Part shown: piece after piece, positions 47,627 through 57,127 of the stretch
Layout of the letters: every line of letters begins with the position of its first letter
Numbering within the stretch: position 1 is the stretch's first letter
Position numbers and translations under genes: made by a program
NCBI RefSeq assembly: GCF_018449635.1
Contig: NZ_JAAVUV010000001.1
Span: 186,001 to 250,000 of the forward strand
DNA from: Caballeronia sp. dw_276
GTDB lineage: Bacteria > Pseudomonadota > Gammaproteobacteria > Burkholderiales > Burkholderiaceae
Direction of reading: 5' to 3'
Length of the DNA: 64,000 nt
Notes under the pieces: model-generated
What the model saw: only the letters and a program-made list of their open reading frames with translations
What the model was told of the DNA's origin: nothing
The model's database searches: none

Positions 47627-48613
47627 TTACTTGCCCAGCAAATGTGCAACGCCGTCGCGCTCTTCCAGCAATTCGTTCAGCGTGCCGGTCATCTTCTCAC
47701 GCGAGAACGCGTCGATTTCCAGGCCTTCCACACGCTTGTATTCGCCGTTTTCGCACGTTACCGGCACACCATAGATGATGTCTTCCGGGATTTCGTACGA
47801 ACCGTCGGACGGAATGCCCATGGTGACCCACTTGCCGTTCGTGCCGAGCACCCAGTCACGAACGTGGTCGATTGCCGCATTGGCAGCCGATGCCGCCGAC
47901 GACAAACCACGTGCTTCGATGATCGCCGCGCCGCGCTTGCCGACCGTGGGGATGAACGTGTTGCGGTTCCATTCGTCGTCGTTGATCAGCTTGGTCAGCG
48001 ACTCGCCTTCGACCGTTGCGAAACGGAAATCCGGGTACATGGTCGGCGAGTGATTGCCCCACACCGCCAGCTTTTCGATGGCAGCGACCGGCTTGCCCGA
48101 CTTCGATGCCAGTTGCGACAGCGCGCGGTTGTGATCCAGACGCAGCATTGCCGTGAAGTTCTTCTTCGGCAGGTCCGGAGCCGACTTCATCGCGATATAC
48201 GCGTTCGTGTTCGCCGGGTTGCCGACAACCAGCACCTTGACGTCGCGGCTTGCCACGTCGTTGAGCGCCTTGCCTTGCACCGTGAAAATTTCAGCGTTCG
48301 CGGACAACAGGTCCTTGCGCTCCATGCCCTTCGAACGGGGACGCGCGCCGACCAGCAACGCCACGTCTGCGTCCTTGAACGCGACCTTCGGGTCGTCGGT
48401 GACAACCACGCCGGCGAGCAGCGGAAACGCGCAGTCTTCCAGTTCCATGACTACGCCCTTGACGGCGCCTTGCGCCTGCGGCAGGTCGAGCAACTGAAGG
48501 ATGACCGGCTGGTCCTTGCCAAGCAGATCGCCATTGGCGATGCGAAACAGCAGCGAGTAACCGATTTGACCTGCGGCGCCAGTGACGGCAACGCGCTTTG
48601 CGGACTTAGCCAT
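47627..48613 (-). CDS. mdh: Malate dehydrogenase
   Basis: NAD-dependent oxidation of malate to oxaloacetate in the TCA cycle. 328 residues from the ATG at 48613, which has AGGAG eight bases upstream; a Met three codons earlier is less well placed. The Rossmann motif [25 protein letters not shown], substrate-binding [23 protein letters not shown] and the catalytic His in [13 protein letters not shown] identify the cytosolic-type Mdh common in betaproteobacteria. It is divergent from the gntR-sdh block and probably heads the mdh - lyase - prpC series, although 140 bp separate it from the lyase gene. Confidence 0.96.
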   Translation of the reverse strand: MAKSAKRVAVTGAAGQIGYSLLFRIANGDLLGKDQPVILQLLDLPQAQGAVKGVVMELEDCAFPLLAGVVVTDDPKVAFKDADVALLVGARPRSKGMERKDLLSANAEIFTVQGKALNDVASRDVKVLVVGNPANTNAYIAMKSAPDLPKKNFTAMLRLDHNRALSQLASKSGKPVAAIEKLAVWGNHSPTMYPDFRFATVEGESLTKLINDDEWNRNTFIPTVGKRGAAIIEARGLSSAASAANAAIDHVRDWVLGTNGKWVTMGIPSDGSYEIPEDIIYGVPVTCENGEYKRVEGLEIDAFSREKMTGTLNELLEERDGVAHLLGK

Positions 48614-49118
48614 TGAGAACACTCCTGAACGGTGCGTGAAACGCTAGGGAAAACGCCATTTTAGGCGCGTTACGCGAAGCGTTGATGAAGCAAGTGATCC
48701 GAACTGCGCGGGCAACCCTGAAAAGCCAATAACCACGCGCCTGAAGCGAGATTGTCACTGACCGTCCGGTAGCATGCCGGCAGTCGCAGCCCGGCCCATT
48801 TGCTGGAAATCGGGTCCTGCGAGCGGGAGTTTGCACTGGGATCGGCTTCATCAGTGTCGCCCAACGCTTTGTGCGCCGCGTTTTCGTGTTGCGCGCGGGC
48901 GTTGCAAGAGCGGGGCACTGGCAGCGGCCAAGCGAACACGAAAGCAGTTCGGCTTGAAGCGATGAGCGAAGGCGTGTTGGAGCGGCTCCGGCGCAAACTA
49001 CCGCAAAAAAGCGCTTCGCCAACCGACGCACCTGACATGCCGGACGACGCGCGCGTCACCCCGCAAACCCTTGCTCGCCAAGGAGTGTAGGATTCGAATG
49101 AGTCAAAGTCAACCATAT
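48614..49118. other. Divergent promoter region between mdh and gntR
   Basis: About 500 bp without a convincing gene. Several GC-rich open frames overlap on both strands, but none has a recognisable product or good ribosome site (for example 48800-49090 plus). The region presumably holds the mdh leader and promoter. The gntR-side operator is listed separately. Confidence 0.4.
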
Positions 49119-49142
49119 CATATGTCTTATATAAGACATATG
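49119..49142. promoter_or_regulatory. Perfect 24-bp palindrome, likely GntR operator
   Basis: CATATGTCTTAT (49119-49130) is followed at once by its exact reverse complement (49131-49142), with no spacer. The centre TTATATAA could also serve as a -10 region. It is 54 bp upstream of the gntR start, so autoregulation is likely; control of mdh or of sdhCDAB is possible. Confidence 0.75.
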
Positions 49143-49195
49143 AATGTCCGGGAAACCGCTGGACGCGGCTTGGGGCTTTATGATGAAATGCGCGG

Positions 49196-49984
49196 ATGAA
49201 TTCGAACCCAGCGAGCACGACGAACCCTTCCGGCACGCCCGGTGCGGCTGAAGCCGCGCCGGTTTCGTCGCCGACGTTCAGCCCGCTGTATCAGCAGATC
49301 AAGGCCCTGATCACACAAGGGCTCGAAACAGGCGAATGGAAGCCCGGCGAAATCATCCCCAGCGAGGTCGAGCTTGCCGCCCGCTACAAGGTGAGCCAGG
49401 GCACGGTACGCAAGGCCATCGACGAGCTGGCGGCCGACAATCTCCTCGTGAGACGTCAGGGAAAAGGCACGTTTGTTGCGACGCACAACGAAGATCGCGT
49501 ACAGTTCCGCTTTCTGCGGTTGCTGCCTGAAGACGGCGATGTCCATCCCCACGTCAGCCGTTTGCTGGAGTGCCGCCGCTTGCGCGCACCCGCTGAAATT
49601 GCTCGTCAGCTGGATCTGAAGCCTTCCGATCCGGTGGTTTGTATCAAGCGCCTGCTGCAATTCGATGGCGAAACCACGGTCTTCGACGAGATCTGGCTTC
49701 CCGGCGCGGTTTTTCGAGGGCTTACGGCGGAGCGGCTCGCAGATTACAAAGGCCCGCTTTATGCGATGTTCGAAACGGAGTTCGGTACGCGAATGATCCG
49801 GGCATCGGAAAAAATAAGAGCGGTTGGCGCCGACGTTGCGGTCGCGCAATTGCTGGGAGTAAGCGAGGGCGCGCCGCTCTTGTCTGTCGAGCGAGTGTCC
49901 TATACCTACGGCGACCGGCCAGTAGAAGTCCGGCGCGGCTGGTATGTCACGGACGGTTATTACTATCAAAACGATTTGAGTTGA
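49196..49984 (+). CDS. GntR-family regulator with UTRA domain (HutC subfamily)
   Basis: 262-residue transcription factor. After a ~28-residue Ser/Thr/Pro/Ala-rich leader comes the winged helix (PLYQQIKALITQGLETGEWKPGEIIPSEVELAARYKVSQGTVRKAIDELAADNLLVRRQGKGTFVA). The UTRA effector domain follows (residues ~100-255, VCIKRLLQFDGETTVFDEIWLPGAVF...SVERVSYTYGDRPVEVRRGWYVTDGYYY). It lies between mdh and sdhCDAB, and its gene is preceded by a perfect palindrome. Position suggests it senses a TCA-cycle-linked small molecule and controls these genes; the ligand is unknown. 157 bp separate it from sdhC. Confidence 0.9.
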   Translation: MNSNPASTTNPSGTPGAAEAAPVSSPTFSPLYQQIKALITQGLETGEWKPGEIIPSEVELAARYKVSQGTVRKAIDELAADNLLVRRQGKGTFVATHNEDRVQFRFLRLLPEDGDVHPHVSRLLECRRLRAPAEIARQLDLKPSDPVVCIKRLLQFDGETTVFDEIWLPGAVFRGLTAERLADYKGPLYAMFETEFGTRMIRASEKIRAVGADVAVAQLLGVSEGAPLLSVERVSYTYGDRPVEVRRGWYVTDGYYYQNDLS

Positions 49985-50141
49985 AACAGAACGTGGACGG
50001 CTGGATGACGAACCCGCAGGGTCGACATAAAAGCCTTTCTCACGCGATTAGCAATAGCTTCTTGTGAGGCATTTCGCTGCAGCGCGATATGAAAAGGCGC
50101 TAAAATCGCGGACTAGTGTGATAACAAAGTTGGGGTCTAGC

Positions 50142-50552
50142 ATGGCTGAAGCTGTAAAAAAACCAAGGCCTGAGTACCGGAATATCGGACTTGCTCAGCT
50201 CGCAACCTACCGCCTGCCGCTAGCGGGGAAGGTTTCGATTCTTCACCGCATCAGTGGTCTGCTTCTATTCGTAGCGCTGCCGTTTCTGCTTTATCTGCTG
50301 GACCAAAGCCTGACATCGGAAATCAGTTTCGACGCATTCAAGGGCTTTCTCGCCAATCCTCTCGTCAAGATCGTGGTGCTCGTGCTGTCGTGGTCCTTCC
50401 TGTTCCACTTTTGTGCCGGCATCCGTTTCCTCCTCCTCGATACACACCGCGCAGTGAGCAAGGAAGGCGGCAAGCAGACGTCCATCGTCGTGCTGACGGT
50501 GTCGACTCTGCTGACAATCGTCGTTGCGCTTAAACTCTTCGGAGCCTTCTGA
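50142..50552 (+). CDS. sdhC: Succinate dehydrogenase cytochrome b556 subunit
   Basis: 136-residue membrane anchor of complex II that binds haem b and ubiquinone. Start at the ATG at 50142 after GGGG; upstream open frame to 50064 is not coding. The N-terminal motif RPEYRNIGLAQLATYRLPLAGKVSILHRISG contains the quinone-site Ser/Arg, and haem-ligand His is in WSFLFHFCAGIRFLLLD. Three transmembrane helices are visible. First gene of sdhCDAB; 2 bp before sdhD. Confidence 0.95.
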   Translation: MAEAVKKPRPEYRNIGLAQLATYRLPLAGKVSILHRISGLLLFVALPFLLYLLDQSLTSEISFDAFKGFLANPLVKIVVLVLSWSFLFHFCAGIRFLLLDTHRAVSKEGGKQTSIVVLTVSTLLTIVVALKLFGAF

Positions 50553-50554
50553 CA

Positions 50555-50929
50555 ATGGCCGCGAATAACAACAATCGAATTGGTCCCAAGCGCCTCGTAG
50601 TCGGCGCGCATTACGGTCTGCGCGACTGGCTCGCGCAGCGCATTACCGCCGTTGTGATGGCTTTGTACACACTGGTGCTGCTGTTCTGGTTTTTCGGTGC
50701 GCGCGATTTTTCGTATGACGGCTGGGCGTCGATCTTCGCCATGCAATGGATGAAGCTCGCCACCTTCGTAGCCTTGCTCTCGCTCTTCTACCACGCGTGG
50801 GTCGGCATTCGGGACATCTGGATGGACTACGTGAAGCCGGTCGGTTTGCGTCTGCTCCTGCAAGTGGCAACGATCCTCTGGCTGGTCGGTTGTATCGGCT
50901 ACGCGGCACAGATTCTCTGGAGAGTTTAA
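50555..50929 (+). CDS. sdhD: Succinate dehydrogenase membrane anchor subunit
   Basis: 124-residue hydrophobic subunit with three helices. VGAHYGLRDWLAQRITAVVMALYTLVLLFWF is the conserved N-terminal helix, and the haem-ligand His is in LFYHAWVGIRDIWMDYVKP. It pairs with SdhC to anchor SdhAB in the inner membrane. Spacing of 2-3 bp to both neighbours indicates coupled translation. Confidence 0.95.
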   Translation: MAANNNNRIGPKRLVVGAHYGLRDWLAQRITAVVMALYTLVLLFWFFGARDFSYDGWASIFAMQWMKLATFVALLSLFYHAWVGIRDIWMDYVKPVGLRLLLQVATILWLVGCIGYAAQILWRV

Positions 50930-50932
50930 AGA

Positions 50933-52711
50933 ATGGCTGCAATTAAAACGTCCCTGCCGCGTCGCCGTTTCGACGTCGTCATCGTAGGTGCAGGTGGTTC
51001 CGGCATGCGCGCATCGTTGCAACTCGCTCGCGCGGGTCTGTCGGTCGCGGTGCTGTCGAAGGTCTTCCCCACGCGTTCGCACACAGTGGCCGCGCAAGGC
51101 GGTATTGGCGCGTCGCTCGGCAACATGAGCGAAGACAACTGGCATTACCACTTCTACGACACAATCAAGGGCTCCGACTGGCTCGGCGACCAGGACGCGA
51201 TCGAATTCATGTGCCGTGAAGCCCCCGGCGCTGTCTACGAACTCGAACACATGGGCATGCCGTTCGACCGCAATGCCGACGGCACGATTTATCAGCGTCC
51301 GTTCGGCGGCCATACGGCGAACTATGGTGAAAAGCCGGTTCAGCGCGCGTGCGCTGCGGCCGACCGTACCGGCCACGCATTGCTGCATACGCTTTATCAG
51401 CAGAACGTCGCGGCCAAGACGCACTTCTTCGTTGAATGGATGGCGCTGGACCTGATCCGCGACGCCGACGGCGACGTGCTCGGCGTTACCGCGCTGGAAA
51501 TGGAAACGGGCGACGTCCACATTCTCGAAGGCAAGACCACGCTGTTCGCCACGGGCGGCGCGGGCCGGATCTTCGCGGCGTCGACCAACGCGTTCATCAA
51601 TACCGGCGACGGACTCGGCATGGCGGCGCGTTCGGGCATCGCGTTGCAGGATATGGAATTCTGGCAATTCCACCCGACCGGCGTTGCTGGCGCGGGCGTG
51701 CTGATTACGGAAGGCGTGCGCGGCGAAGGCGGCATCTTGCGCAACTCGGACGGCGAACGCTTCATGGAACGCTATGCGCCGACGCTGAAGGATCTGGCGC
51801 CGCGTGACTTCGTTTCGCGTTCGATGGACCAGGAAATCAAGGAAGGCCGCGGAGTGGGTCCGAACAAGGATCACGTGCTGCTGGACCTGTCGCACATTGG
51901 CGCCGAGACCATCATGAAACGTCTCCCGTCGATCCGCGAAATCGCGATGAAATTCGCGAACGTCGATTGCATCAAGGAACCGATTCCGGTTGTGCCGACC
52001 ATCCATTACCAGATGGGTGGCATCCCGACGAACATTCATGGTCAGGTTGTCGGCACGCTCAAGGGCGGCTACGAAGAACCGGTCAACGGCTTCTACGCTG
52101 TCGGCGAATGCTCGTGTGTCTCGGTGCACGGCGCGAACCGGCTCGGCACGAATTCGCTGCTCGATCTCGTGGTGTTCGGCCGTGCGGCCGGCAACCACAT
52201 CATCAAGCATGCGAAGGAAATGAAGGAGCACAAGCCCCTCCCCGCCGATGCAGCCGATGCGGCACTCGCGCGTCTCGCCGTGCTGGAAAGCTCGTCATCG
52301 GGCGAATACACGCAGAATATCGCCAACGATATCCGCGCGACCATGCAGGCACACGCTGGTGTGTTCCGCACGTCCGCGTTGCTGGAAGAAGGCGTAGGCA
52401 AGATCAAGGAACTGTCCGAGCGCGTCAAGCACGTGCATCTGAAGGACAAGTCGAAGGTCTTCAATACGGCGAAGGTCGAAGCGCTCGAACTTGCGAACCT
52501 GATCGAAGTGGCGCGCGCCACCATGATTTCGGCGGAAGCGCGCAAGGAAAGCCGCGGTGCGCACGCGCACAGCAACTTCGAGCATCGCGACGACGAAAAC
52601 TGGATGAAGCACACGCTGTGGTTCAGCGAAGGCGACAAGCTCGACTACAAGCCGGTGCACATGACGCCGCTGACGGTCGAATCAGTGCCGCCCAAAGCGC
52701 GGACCTTCTAA
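50933..52711 (+). CDS. sdhA: Succinate dehydrogenase flavoprotein subunit
   Basis: 592-residue catalytic subunit oxidising succinate to fumarate. FAD-binding Rossmann VVIVGAGGSGMRASLQLARAG; covalent-FAD His in TRSHTVAAQGGIGASLGNM; active-site residues in GHALLHTLYQQN, RSMDQEIKEGRGVG and the capping/substrate loop HYQMGGIPTN; C-terminal SRGAHAHSNFEHRDDENWMKHT. Full length and intact. SdhE, the factor that helps insert FAD, is encoded two genes downstream. Confidence 0.97.
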   Translation: MAAIKTSLPRRRFDVVIVGAGGSGMRASLQLARAGLSVAVLSKVFPTRSHTVAAQGGIGASLGNMSEDNWHYHFYDTIKGSDWLGDQDAIEFMCREAPGAVYELEHMGMPFDRNADGTIYQRPFGGHTANYGEKPVQRACAAADRTGHALLHTLYQQNVAAKTHFFVEWMALDLIRDADGDVLGVTALEMETGDVHILEGKTTLFATGGAGRIFAASTNAFINTGDGLGMAARSGIALQDMEFWQFHPTGVAGAGVLITEGVRGEGGILRNSDGERFMERYAPTLKDLAPRDFVSRSMDQEIKEGRGVGPNKDHVLLDLSHIGAETIMKRLPSIREIAMKFANVDCIKEPIPVVPTIHYQMGGIPTNIHGQVVGTLKGGYEEPVNGFYAVGECSCVSVHGANRLGTNSLLDLVVFGRAAGNHIIKHAKEMKEHKPLPADAADAALARLAVLESSSSGEYTQNIANDIRATMQAHAGVFRTSALLEEGVGKIKELSERVKHVHLKDKSKVFNTAKVEALELANLIEVARATMISAEARKESRGAHAHSNFEHRDDENWMKHTLWFSEGDKLDYKPVHMTPLTVESVPPKARTF

Positions 52712-52726
52712 GGCAAAGGAATCGAA

Positions 52727-53431
52727 ATGGCAAAGCGTACTTTTGAAATCTACCGCTACGATCCGGACAAGGACGCGGCGCCCCGCATGCAGACGTACGA
52801 GATCGAAATCGACTCGCACGAGCGTATGTTGCTGGACGCGCTGCTGAAGCTGAAATCCGTCGATGAAACCCTGTCGTTCCGCCGTTCGTGCCGTGAAGGC
52901 GTGTGCGGTTCGGACGCCATGAACATCAACGGCAAGAACGGTCTCGCCTGCCTGCAGAACATGAACGACCTGCCGCAGAAGATCGTGCTGCGCCCGCTGC
53001 CGGGCCTGCCCGTAGTTCGCGACCTGATTTGCGACTTCACGCAATTTTTCAACCAGTATCACTCGATCAAGCCGTACCTGATCAACGACACGCCGCCGCC
53101 GGAGAAGGAGCGTCTGCAGACACCCGAAGAACGCGACGAGCTTGACGGCCTGTACGAGTGCATTCTGTGCGCCAGCTGCTCCACCTCATGCCCGAGCTTC
53201 TGGTGGAACCCGGACAAGTTCGTGGGTCCGGCGGGCTTGCTGCAAGCCTATCGTTTCATTGCGGACAGCCGCGACGAAGCGACGGGTGAACGTCTGGACA
53301 ACCTGGAAGATCCGTATCGTCTGTTCCGTTGCCACACGATCATGAATTGCGTGGATGTGTGCCCGAAGGGACTGAATCCCACAAAGGCAATTGGCAAGAT
53401 CAAGGAATTGATGGTGCGCCGCGCTGTCTGA
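52727..53431 (+). CDS. sdhB: Succinate dehydrogenase iron-sulfur subunit
   Basis: 234-residue electron-transfer subunit. The N-terminal ferredoxin domain holds the [2Fe-2S] cysteines ([22 protein letters not shown]). The C-terminal domain holds the [4Fe-4S] and [3Fe-4S] sets ([16 protein letters not shown] and [17 protein letters not shown]). Standard length and motifs. 15 bp after sdhA and 13 bp before sdhE. Confidence 0.97.
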   Translation: MAKRTFEIYRYDPDKDAAPRMQTYEIEIDSHERMLLDALLKLKSVDETLSFRRSCREGVCGSDAMNINGKNGLACLQNMNDLPQKIVLRPLPGLPVVRDLICDFTQFFNQYHSIKPYLINDTPPPEKERLQTPEERDELDGLYECILCASCSTSCPSFWWNPDKFVGPAGLLQAYRFIADSRDEATGERLDNLEDPYRLFRCHTIMNCVDVCPKGLNPTKAIGKIKELMVRRAV

Positions 53432-53444
53432 TAGGGACTGTGTC

Positions 53445-53717
53445 ATGAATGACTCCGGGCATCAGTCCGACCCTCTACGTCGCGCACGCCTTAGGTGGCG
53501 GGCGCGGCGCGGTCTGCTGGAAAACGATCTGATCTTCGAGCGTTTTTTCAGCCGATATGAGCATGACCTCAGTGACACGGACGTCGGCGTGCTGACGCAA
53601 CTGCTGGAACTGAGCGACAACGACCTGATGGACTTGCTGCTGGCACGCAAGGAACCGGATGGCGAACTGGCCTCGCCGGATATGACTCGCGTGCTGGAGA
53701 TGCTGCGCTCAGCCTGA
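53445..53717 (+). CDS. sdhE: FAD assembly factor SdhE
   Basis: 90-residue small helical protein needed for covalent flavinylation of SdhA. The RGxxE signature is in RARRGLLENDLIFERFF; the C-terminal part is LTQLLELSDNDLMDLLLARKEP. Located directly after sdhB, its classic place in betaproteobacteria. Confidence 0.93.
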   Translation: MNDSGHQSDPLRRARLRWRARRGLLENDLIFERFFSRYEHDLSDTDVGVLTQLLELSDNDLMDLLLARKEPDGELASPDMTRVLEMLRSA

Positions 53718-53792
53718 GCCAGCCACGAGAGTCGTGCAATTGTCGTGCGAATTATCGAAAACCTGTTTCCATACTTCGATTGAGGATGTGCT

Positions 53793-55094
53793 ATGACCCC
53801 GTCAGATGTTAAAGCCACGCTATCGTTCAGCGACAATTCGCCGAGCGTCGAAATGCCGATCTACAAGGGCACCCTGGGCCCGGACGTAATTGACATCCGC
53901 AAGCTGTACGGCCAGACCGGCAAGTTCACCTACGATCCGGGCTTCATGTCGACGGCGGCGTGCAATTCCGCGATCACGTACATTGACGGTGACAAGGGCG
54001 AATTGCTGTATCGCGGATATCCGATCGAGGAACTCGCGGTCAAGGCTGACTTTCTTGAAACCTGCTATGCGTTGCTGCACGGCGATCTGCCGACCGCCGA
54101 GCAAAAAGCCGAATTCGTTGAGACCGTCACGAAGCACACGATGGTTCACGAACAAATGCATTTCTTCTTCCGCGGTTTCCGTCGCGACGCACACCCAATG
54201 GCCGTGCTCGTGGCAGCCGTTGGCGCTTTGTCGGCGTTCTATCACGACTCGCTGAACATCAATGACCCGCGTCACCGCGATGTATCGGCTATTCGCATGA
54301 TCGCGAAGTTGCCGACGCTGGTCGCCATGGCGTACAAGTTCACGATCGGCCAGCCGTTCGTGTATCCGAAGAACGACCTGTCGTACAGCGCGAACTTCAT
54401 GCACATGATGTTCTCGAACCCGTGCGAAGAGTACAAGGTCAACGACGTGCTGGTGCGCGCACTGGATCGCATCTTGATCCTGCATGCGGACCATGAGCAA
54501 AATGCATCGACGTCGACCGTGCGTCTGGCCGGTTCGTCGGGTGCGAATCCGTTTGCGTGTATTGCCGCTGGTATCGCTTGTTTGTGGGGCCCGGCACATG
54601 GCGGCGCGAACGAAGCTGCGTTGAACATGCTGGAAGAAATCGGTTCTGTCGATAACATTCCTGAGTTCATCAAGCAGGTCAAGGACAAGAACTCGGGCGT
54701 GAAGCTGATGGGCTTCGGGCATCGCGTGTACAAGAATTACGATCCGCGCGCGAAGCTGATGCGTGAAACGTGTCATGAAGTGCTCGAAGAGCTGGGTCTG
54801 CACGACGACCCGTTGTTCAAGCTCGCAATGGCGCTGGAAAAGATTGCGCTGGAAGACGAATACTTCGTGTCGCGCAAGCTGTACCCGAATGTTGACTTCT
54901 ACTCGGGCATTGTTCAGCGCGCGCTGGGCATCCCGACAGCCATGTTCACCTGCGTGTTCGCAATGGCGCGTACGGTGGGCTGGATTGCGCAATGGAACGA
55001 AATGATCGCTGATCCGGAACAGAAGATTGGCCGTCCGCGTCAATTGTTTATCGGCGATACCCCGCGTGAAGCGAAGTCGATTGATAAGCGCTAA
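53793..55094 (+). CDS. gltA: Citrate synthase (type II)
   Basis: 433-residue TCA-cycle enzyme condensing acetyl-CoA with oxaloacetate. Catalytic His residues are in [45 protein letters not shown] and [16 protein letters not shown]; the catalytic Asp is in [20 protein letters not shown]. The N-terminal beta domain ([42 protein letters not shown]) marks the larger hexameric, NADH-sensitive type. It follows sdhE by 75 bp with a Shine-Dalgarno GAGG and ends in a strong terminator. Confidence 0.97.
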   Translation: MTPSDVKATLSFSDNSPSVEMPIYKGTLGPDVIDIRKLYGQTGKFTYDPGFMSTAACNSAITYIDGDKGELLYRGYPIEELAVKADFLETCYALLHGDLPTAEQKAEFVETVTKHTMVHEQMHFFFRGFRRDAHPMAVLVAAVGALSAFYHDSLNINDPRHRDVSAIRMIAKLPTLVAMAYKFTIGQPFVYPKNDLSYSANFMHMMFSNPCEEYKVNDVLVRALDRILILHADHEQNASTSTVRLAGSSGANPFACIAAGIACLWGPAHGGANEAALNMLEEIGSVDNIPEFIKQVKDKNSGVKLMGFGHRVYKNYDPRAKLMRETCHEVLEELGLHDDPLFKLAMALEKIALEDEYFVSRKLYPNVDFYSGIVQRALGIPTAMFTCVFAMARTVGWIAQWNEMIADPEQKIGRPRQLFIGDTPREAKSIDKR

Positions 55095-55161
55095 GCAATA
55101 AGCTGTTTCACGCTGCATGATCTTCAAGGTCGTGCAACGCGCGAGGCAGAATGGTTCAACA

Positions 55162-55199
55162 AACGCCCTGACTGGTCGCCAGTCGGGGCGTTTTTTTTG
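55162..55199 (+). terminator. Rho-independent terminator after gltA
   Basis: Stem AACGCCCTGACTGG (55162-55175) with CCAGTCGGGGCGTT (55179-55192), one wobble, loop TCG, followed by a run of eight T. It ends the sdh-gltA unit. Confidence 0.93.
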
Positions 55200-55314
55200 G
55201 CTGGCGCCAATTGCCGCAGCCCGTGTTCGCCGAGTGTAATCAGGAAGAAAATGACTGATGGCGCGAAGCCAACAACCGCTCTTCGTGTCTTTATCCGCGA
55301 GGAGGGCCAATCAA

Positions 55315-55530
55315 ATGGCAAAGAAATTTCCGGCACACCCGAAACACCCCGAACGAAATTGTTGGGGATGCGATAAATACTGCGCCGCTGATTCTATGAA
55401 TTGCGGAAACGGCAACGTCCGCACGCAGCATCCGGTCGAAGTACTCGGTAACGACTGGCTCGAATGGGAGCAAGGCGTTGCTGATGAGATGGCGGTGGTG
55501 CAGGGCGCTCGAAACAACGAAGCGGCATAA
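55315..55530 (+). CDS. DUF3079 family small Cys-rich protein
   Basis: 71-residue protein of unknown function. The start ATG at 55315 has GAGGAGG upstream and begins at the family N-terminus MAKKFPAHPKHPERNCWGCDKYC; the longer frame from 55258 is rejected. Four Cys are arranged CWGCDKYC...MNCGNG, then RTQHPVEVLGNDW, a likely metal-binding layout. It lies alone after gltA; role unknown. Confidence 0.85.
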   Translation: MAKKFPAHPKHPERNCWGCDKYCAADSMNCGNGNVRTQHPVEVLGNDWLEWEQGVADEMAVVQGARNNEAA

Positions 55531-55687
55531 AACATAGGCCGCCAATCAACGTTCGAAAAACATCCCGACCAGGGCAAAACTCACTTAAACACGATGTTTA
55601 TCAATATTCGAATTGTGTAGTAATGCCAAGATATTCAGGCTTACTGACCCTGCGGGTGTTACCCGCATATTGTTTGAGGAGCTACCG

Positions 55688-55909
55688 ATGTTTCCAGAAT
55701 TTCGCGACCTGATTTCCACCCTCAAAACTGAAGACGCTCACTTCGCCCGTCTTTTCGAGCGTCACAACGACCTGGATCAGCAGATCAAGAACATGGAGAA
55801 CGGACCAATCCCCGCGGATGGGCGTTCCATCGAAACGCTCAAGAAGGAAAAACTGCTGCTCAAGGACAAAATCTATGTGGTTTTAAAAAAGGCCGCAGCG
55901 ACAGCTTGA
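55688..55909 (+). CDS. YdcH-family (DUF465) small protein
   Basis: 73-residue helical hairpin protein. MFPEFRDLISTLKTEDAHFARLFERHNDLDQQIKNMENG, then ETLKKEKLLLKDKIYVVLKKA, is the DUF465 pattern. The ATG at 55688 follows GAGGAG; the frame open to 55613 is not used. Function unknown. Confidence 0.88.
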   Translation: MFPEFRDLISTLKTEDAHFARLFERHNDLDQQIKNMENGPIPADGRSIETLKKEKLLLKDKIYVVLKKAAATA

Positions 55910-55916
55910 GCATGAA

Positions 55917-55946
55917 GCGCCCCGTTAGACCTGAGAACCGGGGCGC
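55917..55946. terminator. GC-rich hairpin after the DUF465 gene (weak terminator call)
   Basis: GCGCCCCG (55917-55924) pairs with CGGGGCGC (55939-55946) around a 14-nt loop. It is only 8 bp after the stop but no T run follows, so it may be a processing or attenuation hairpin; ppk2 begins 20 bp later. Confidence 0.45.
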
Positions 55947-55966
55947 CTTGTCATAAGGAAAATAAT

Positions 55967-57067
55967 TTGACATCACAGCATGACAAATTCGACCCTCGCA
56001 CGTCTGCCGTGCGCCCCGTTGCATTAGGCGACGTATCGTCGGGCAACACGCCGCGCGCGGCGCAGATCGATGAAACAAACCGTGCGGTAGATGCAGCCAA
56101 CGAACACATTGCAAGCACCGTGCAGAATGTGTTGTCGACGAGTGATATGCAGGACCCCGGTAACCTGATGGAGACCATCAAGAGCTTGATGAGCGGTCTC
56201 TCGCCAGATGAGGCCGCCGCGTTGCGCAGCGTCATGCTCGAGGGTGATCCGGCGTTGTGGCATACACGCGCTTCGCGTCATCCGGATAACGAGTTGTCGC
56301 GTAACTGGCGCACGGGTGGATATCCGTATCGGAACCTGATGTCGCGGCGCGGATATGAAAAGCAAAAGTACGCGTTGCAAGTGGAATTGCTGAAATTGCA
56401 GGCGTGGGTTCGGGAGACCGGCGAACGACTGGTGATCGTATTCGAAGGACGCGATGCGGCCGGCAAGGGCGGCGCCATCAAACGGTTCATGGAACACATG
56501 AACCCCCGCGGCGCTCGCGTTGTCGCGCTTGAGAAGCCGTCAGAATCCGAGCGCGGCCAATGGTATTTTCAGCGCTACGTGCAGCACTTGCCGACGTCGG
56601 GTGAAATCGTTCTGTTCGATCGCTCCTGGTACAACCGCGCTGGCGTGGAGCGCGTAATGGGCTTTTGCTCGGACAACGAATATACCGACTTCATGCAACA
56701 GGTTCCCGAGTTTGAACGGCAACTCGTTCGAAGTGGAATACACGTGGTGAAGTTCTGGTTCTCCGTAAGTCGCGAAGAGCAGCGCCGACGTTTCAAAGAA
56801 CGCGAGATTCATCCGCTCAAGCAATGGAAACTGAGTCCGGTCGATTTGGCATCGCTTGATAAATGGGATGAGTACACACAAGCCAAGGAAGCGATGTTTG
56901 CGCAGACGGACACGGCGGATTGCCCTTGGGCAGTGGTCTTGTCAGATTGCAAGAAGCGCGCGCGGCTTAATGCCATGCGCCATATTCTGCATAAATTGCC
57001 GTACACGAATCGGGATATACGGGCAATTGGGACGGTCGATCCGTTGATTGTCGGGCGTGCGCTGTAA
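55967..57067 (+). CDS. ppk2: Polyphosphate kinase 2
   Basis: 366-residue PPK2-family kinase that transfers phosphate between polyphosphate and nucleoside (di)phosphates. It starts at TTG (55967) with AAGGAAAA upstream; no ATG is available before the conserved region. An N-terminal extension of ~100 residues precedes the kinase fold. Walker A is VFEGRDAAGKGGAIKRFMEHMNPRG, Walker B/lid is IVLFDRSWYNRAGVERVMGF, and the lid Arg-rich segment is SREEQRRRFKEREIHPLKQWKLSPVD. The single PPK2 domain is intact. Class I or III cannot be settled by eye, so nucleotide preference is open. Confidence 0.92.
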   Translation: MTSQHDKFDPRTSAVRPVALGDVSSGNTPRAAQIDETNRAVDAANEHIASTVQNVLSTSDMQDPGNLMETIKSLMSGLSPDEAAALRSVMLEGDPALWHTRASRHPDNELSRNWRTGGYPYRNLMSRRGYEKQKYALQVELLKLQAWVRETGERLVIVFEGRDAAGKGGAIKRFMEHMNPRGARVVALEKPSESERGQWYFQRYVQHLPTSGEIVLFDRSWYNRAGVERVMGFCSDNEYTDFMQQVPEFERQLVRSGIHVVKFWFSVSREEQRRRFKEREIHPLKQWKLSPVDLASLDKWDEYTQAKEAMFAQTDTADCPWAVVLSDCKKRARLNAMRHILHKLPYTNRDIRAIGTVDPLIVGRAL

Positions 57068-57091
57068 AAGGTAACTGCAAGGGGATGACAG

Positions 57092-57127
57092 CGGGTGTAA
57101 GCGCAATAAGCGCTTACACCCGTTTTT
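57092..57127 (+). terminator. Rho-independent terminator after ppk2
   Basis: Perfect 13-bp stem CGGGTGTAAGCGC (57092-57104) with GCGCTTACACCCG (57110-57122), loop AATAA, then TTTTT. It lies 25 bp after the ppk2 stop. Confidence 0.92.

Noticed and set aside
47501..48616. 371-residue frame antisense to mdh
   Set aside because: Shadow frame; mdh is intact with a good ribosome site.
48800..49090. 96-residue frame in the mdh-gntR gap
   Set aside because: No ribosome site, no family resemblance, GC-rich random-looking composition; treated as promoter region.
50291..52231. 646-residue open frame antisense to sdhA
   Set aside because: Shadow of a high-GC conserved gene; no domain or plausible start.
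53820..55310. 496-residue frame antisense to gltA
   Set aside because: Shadow; gltA is canonical and has a proper terminator.
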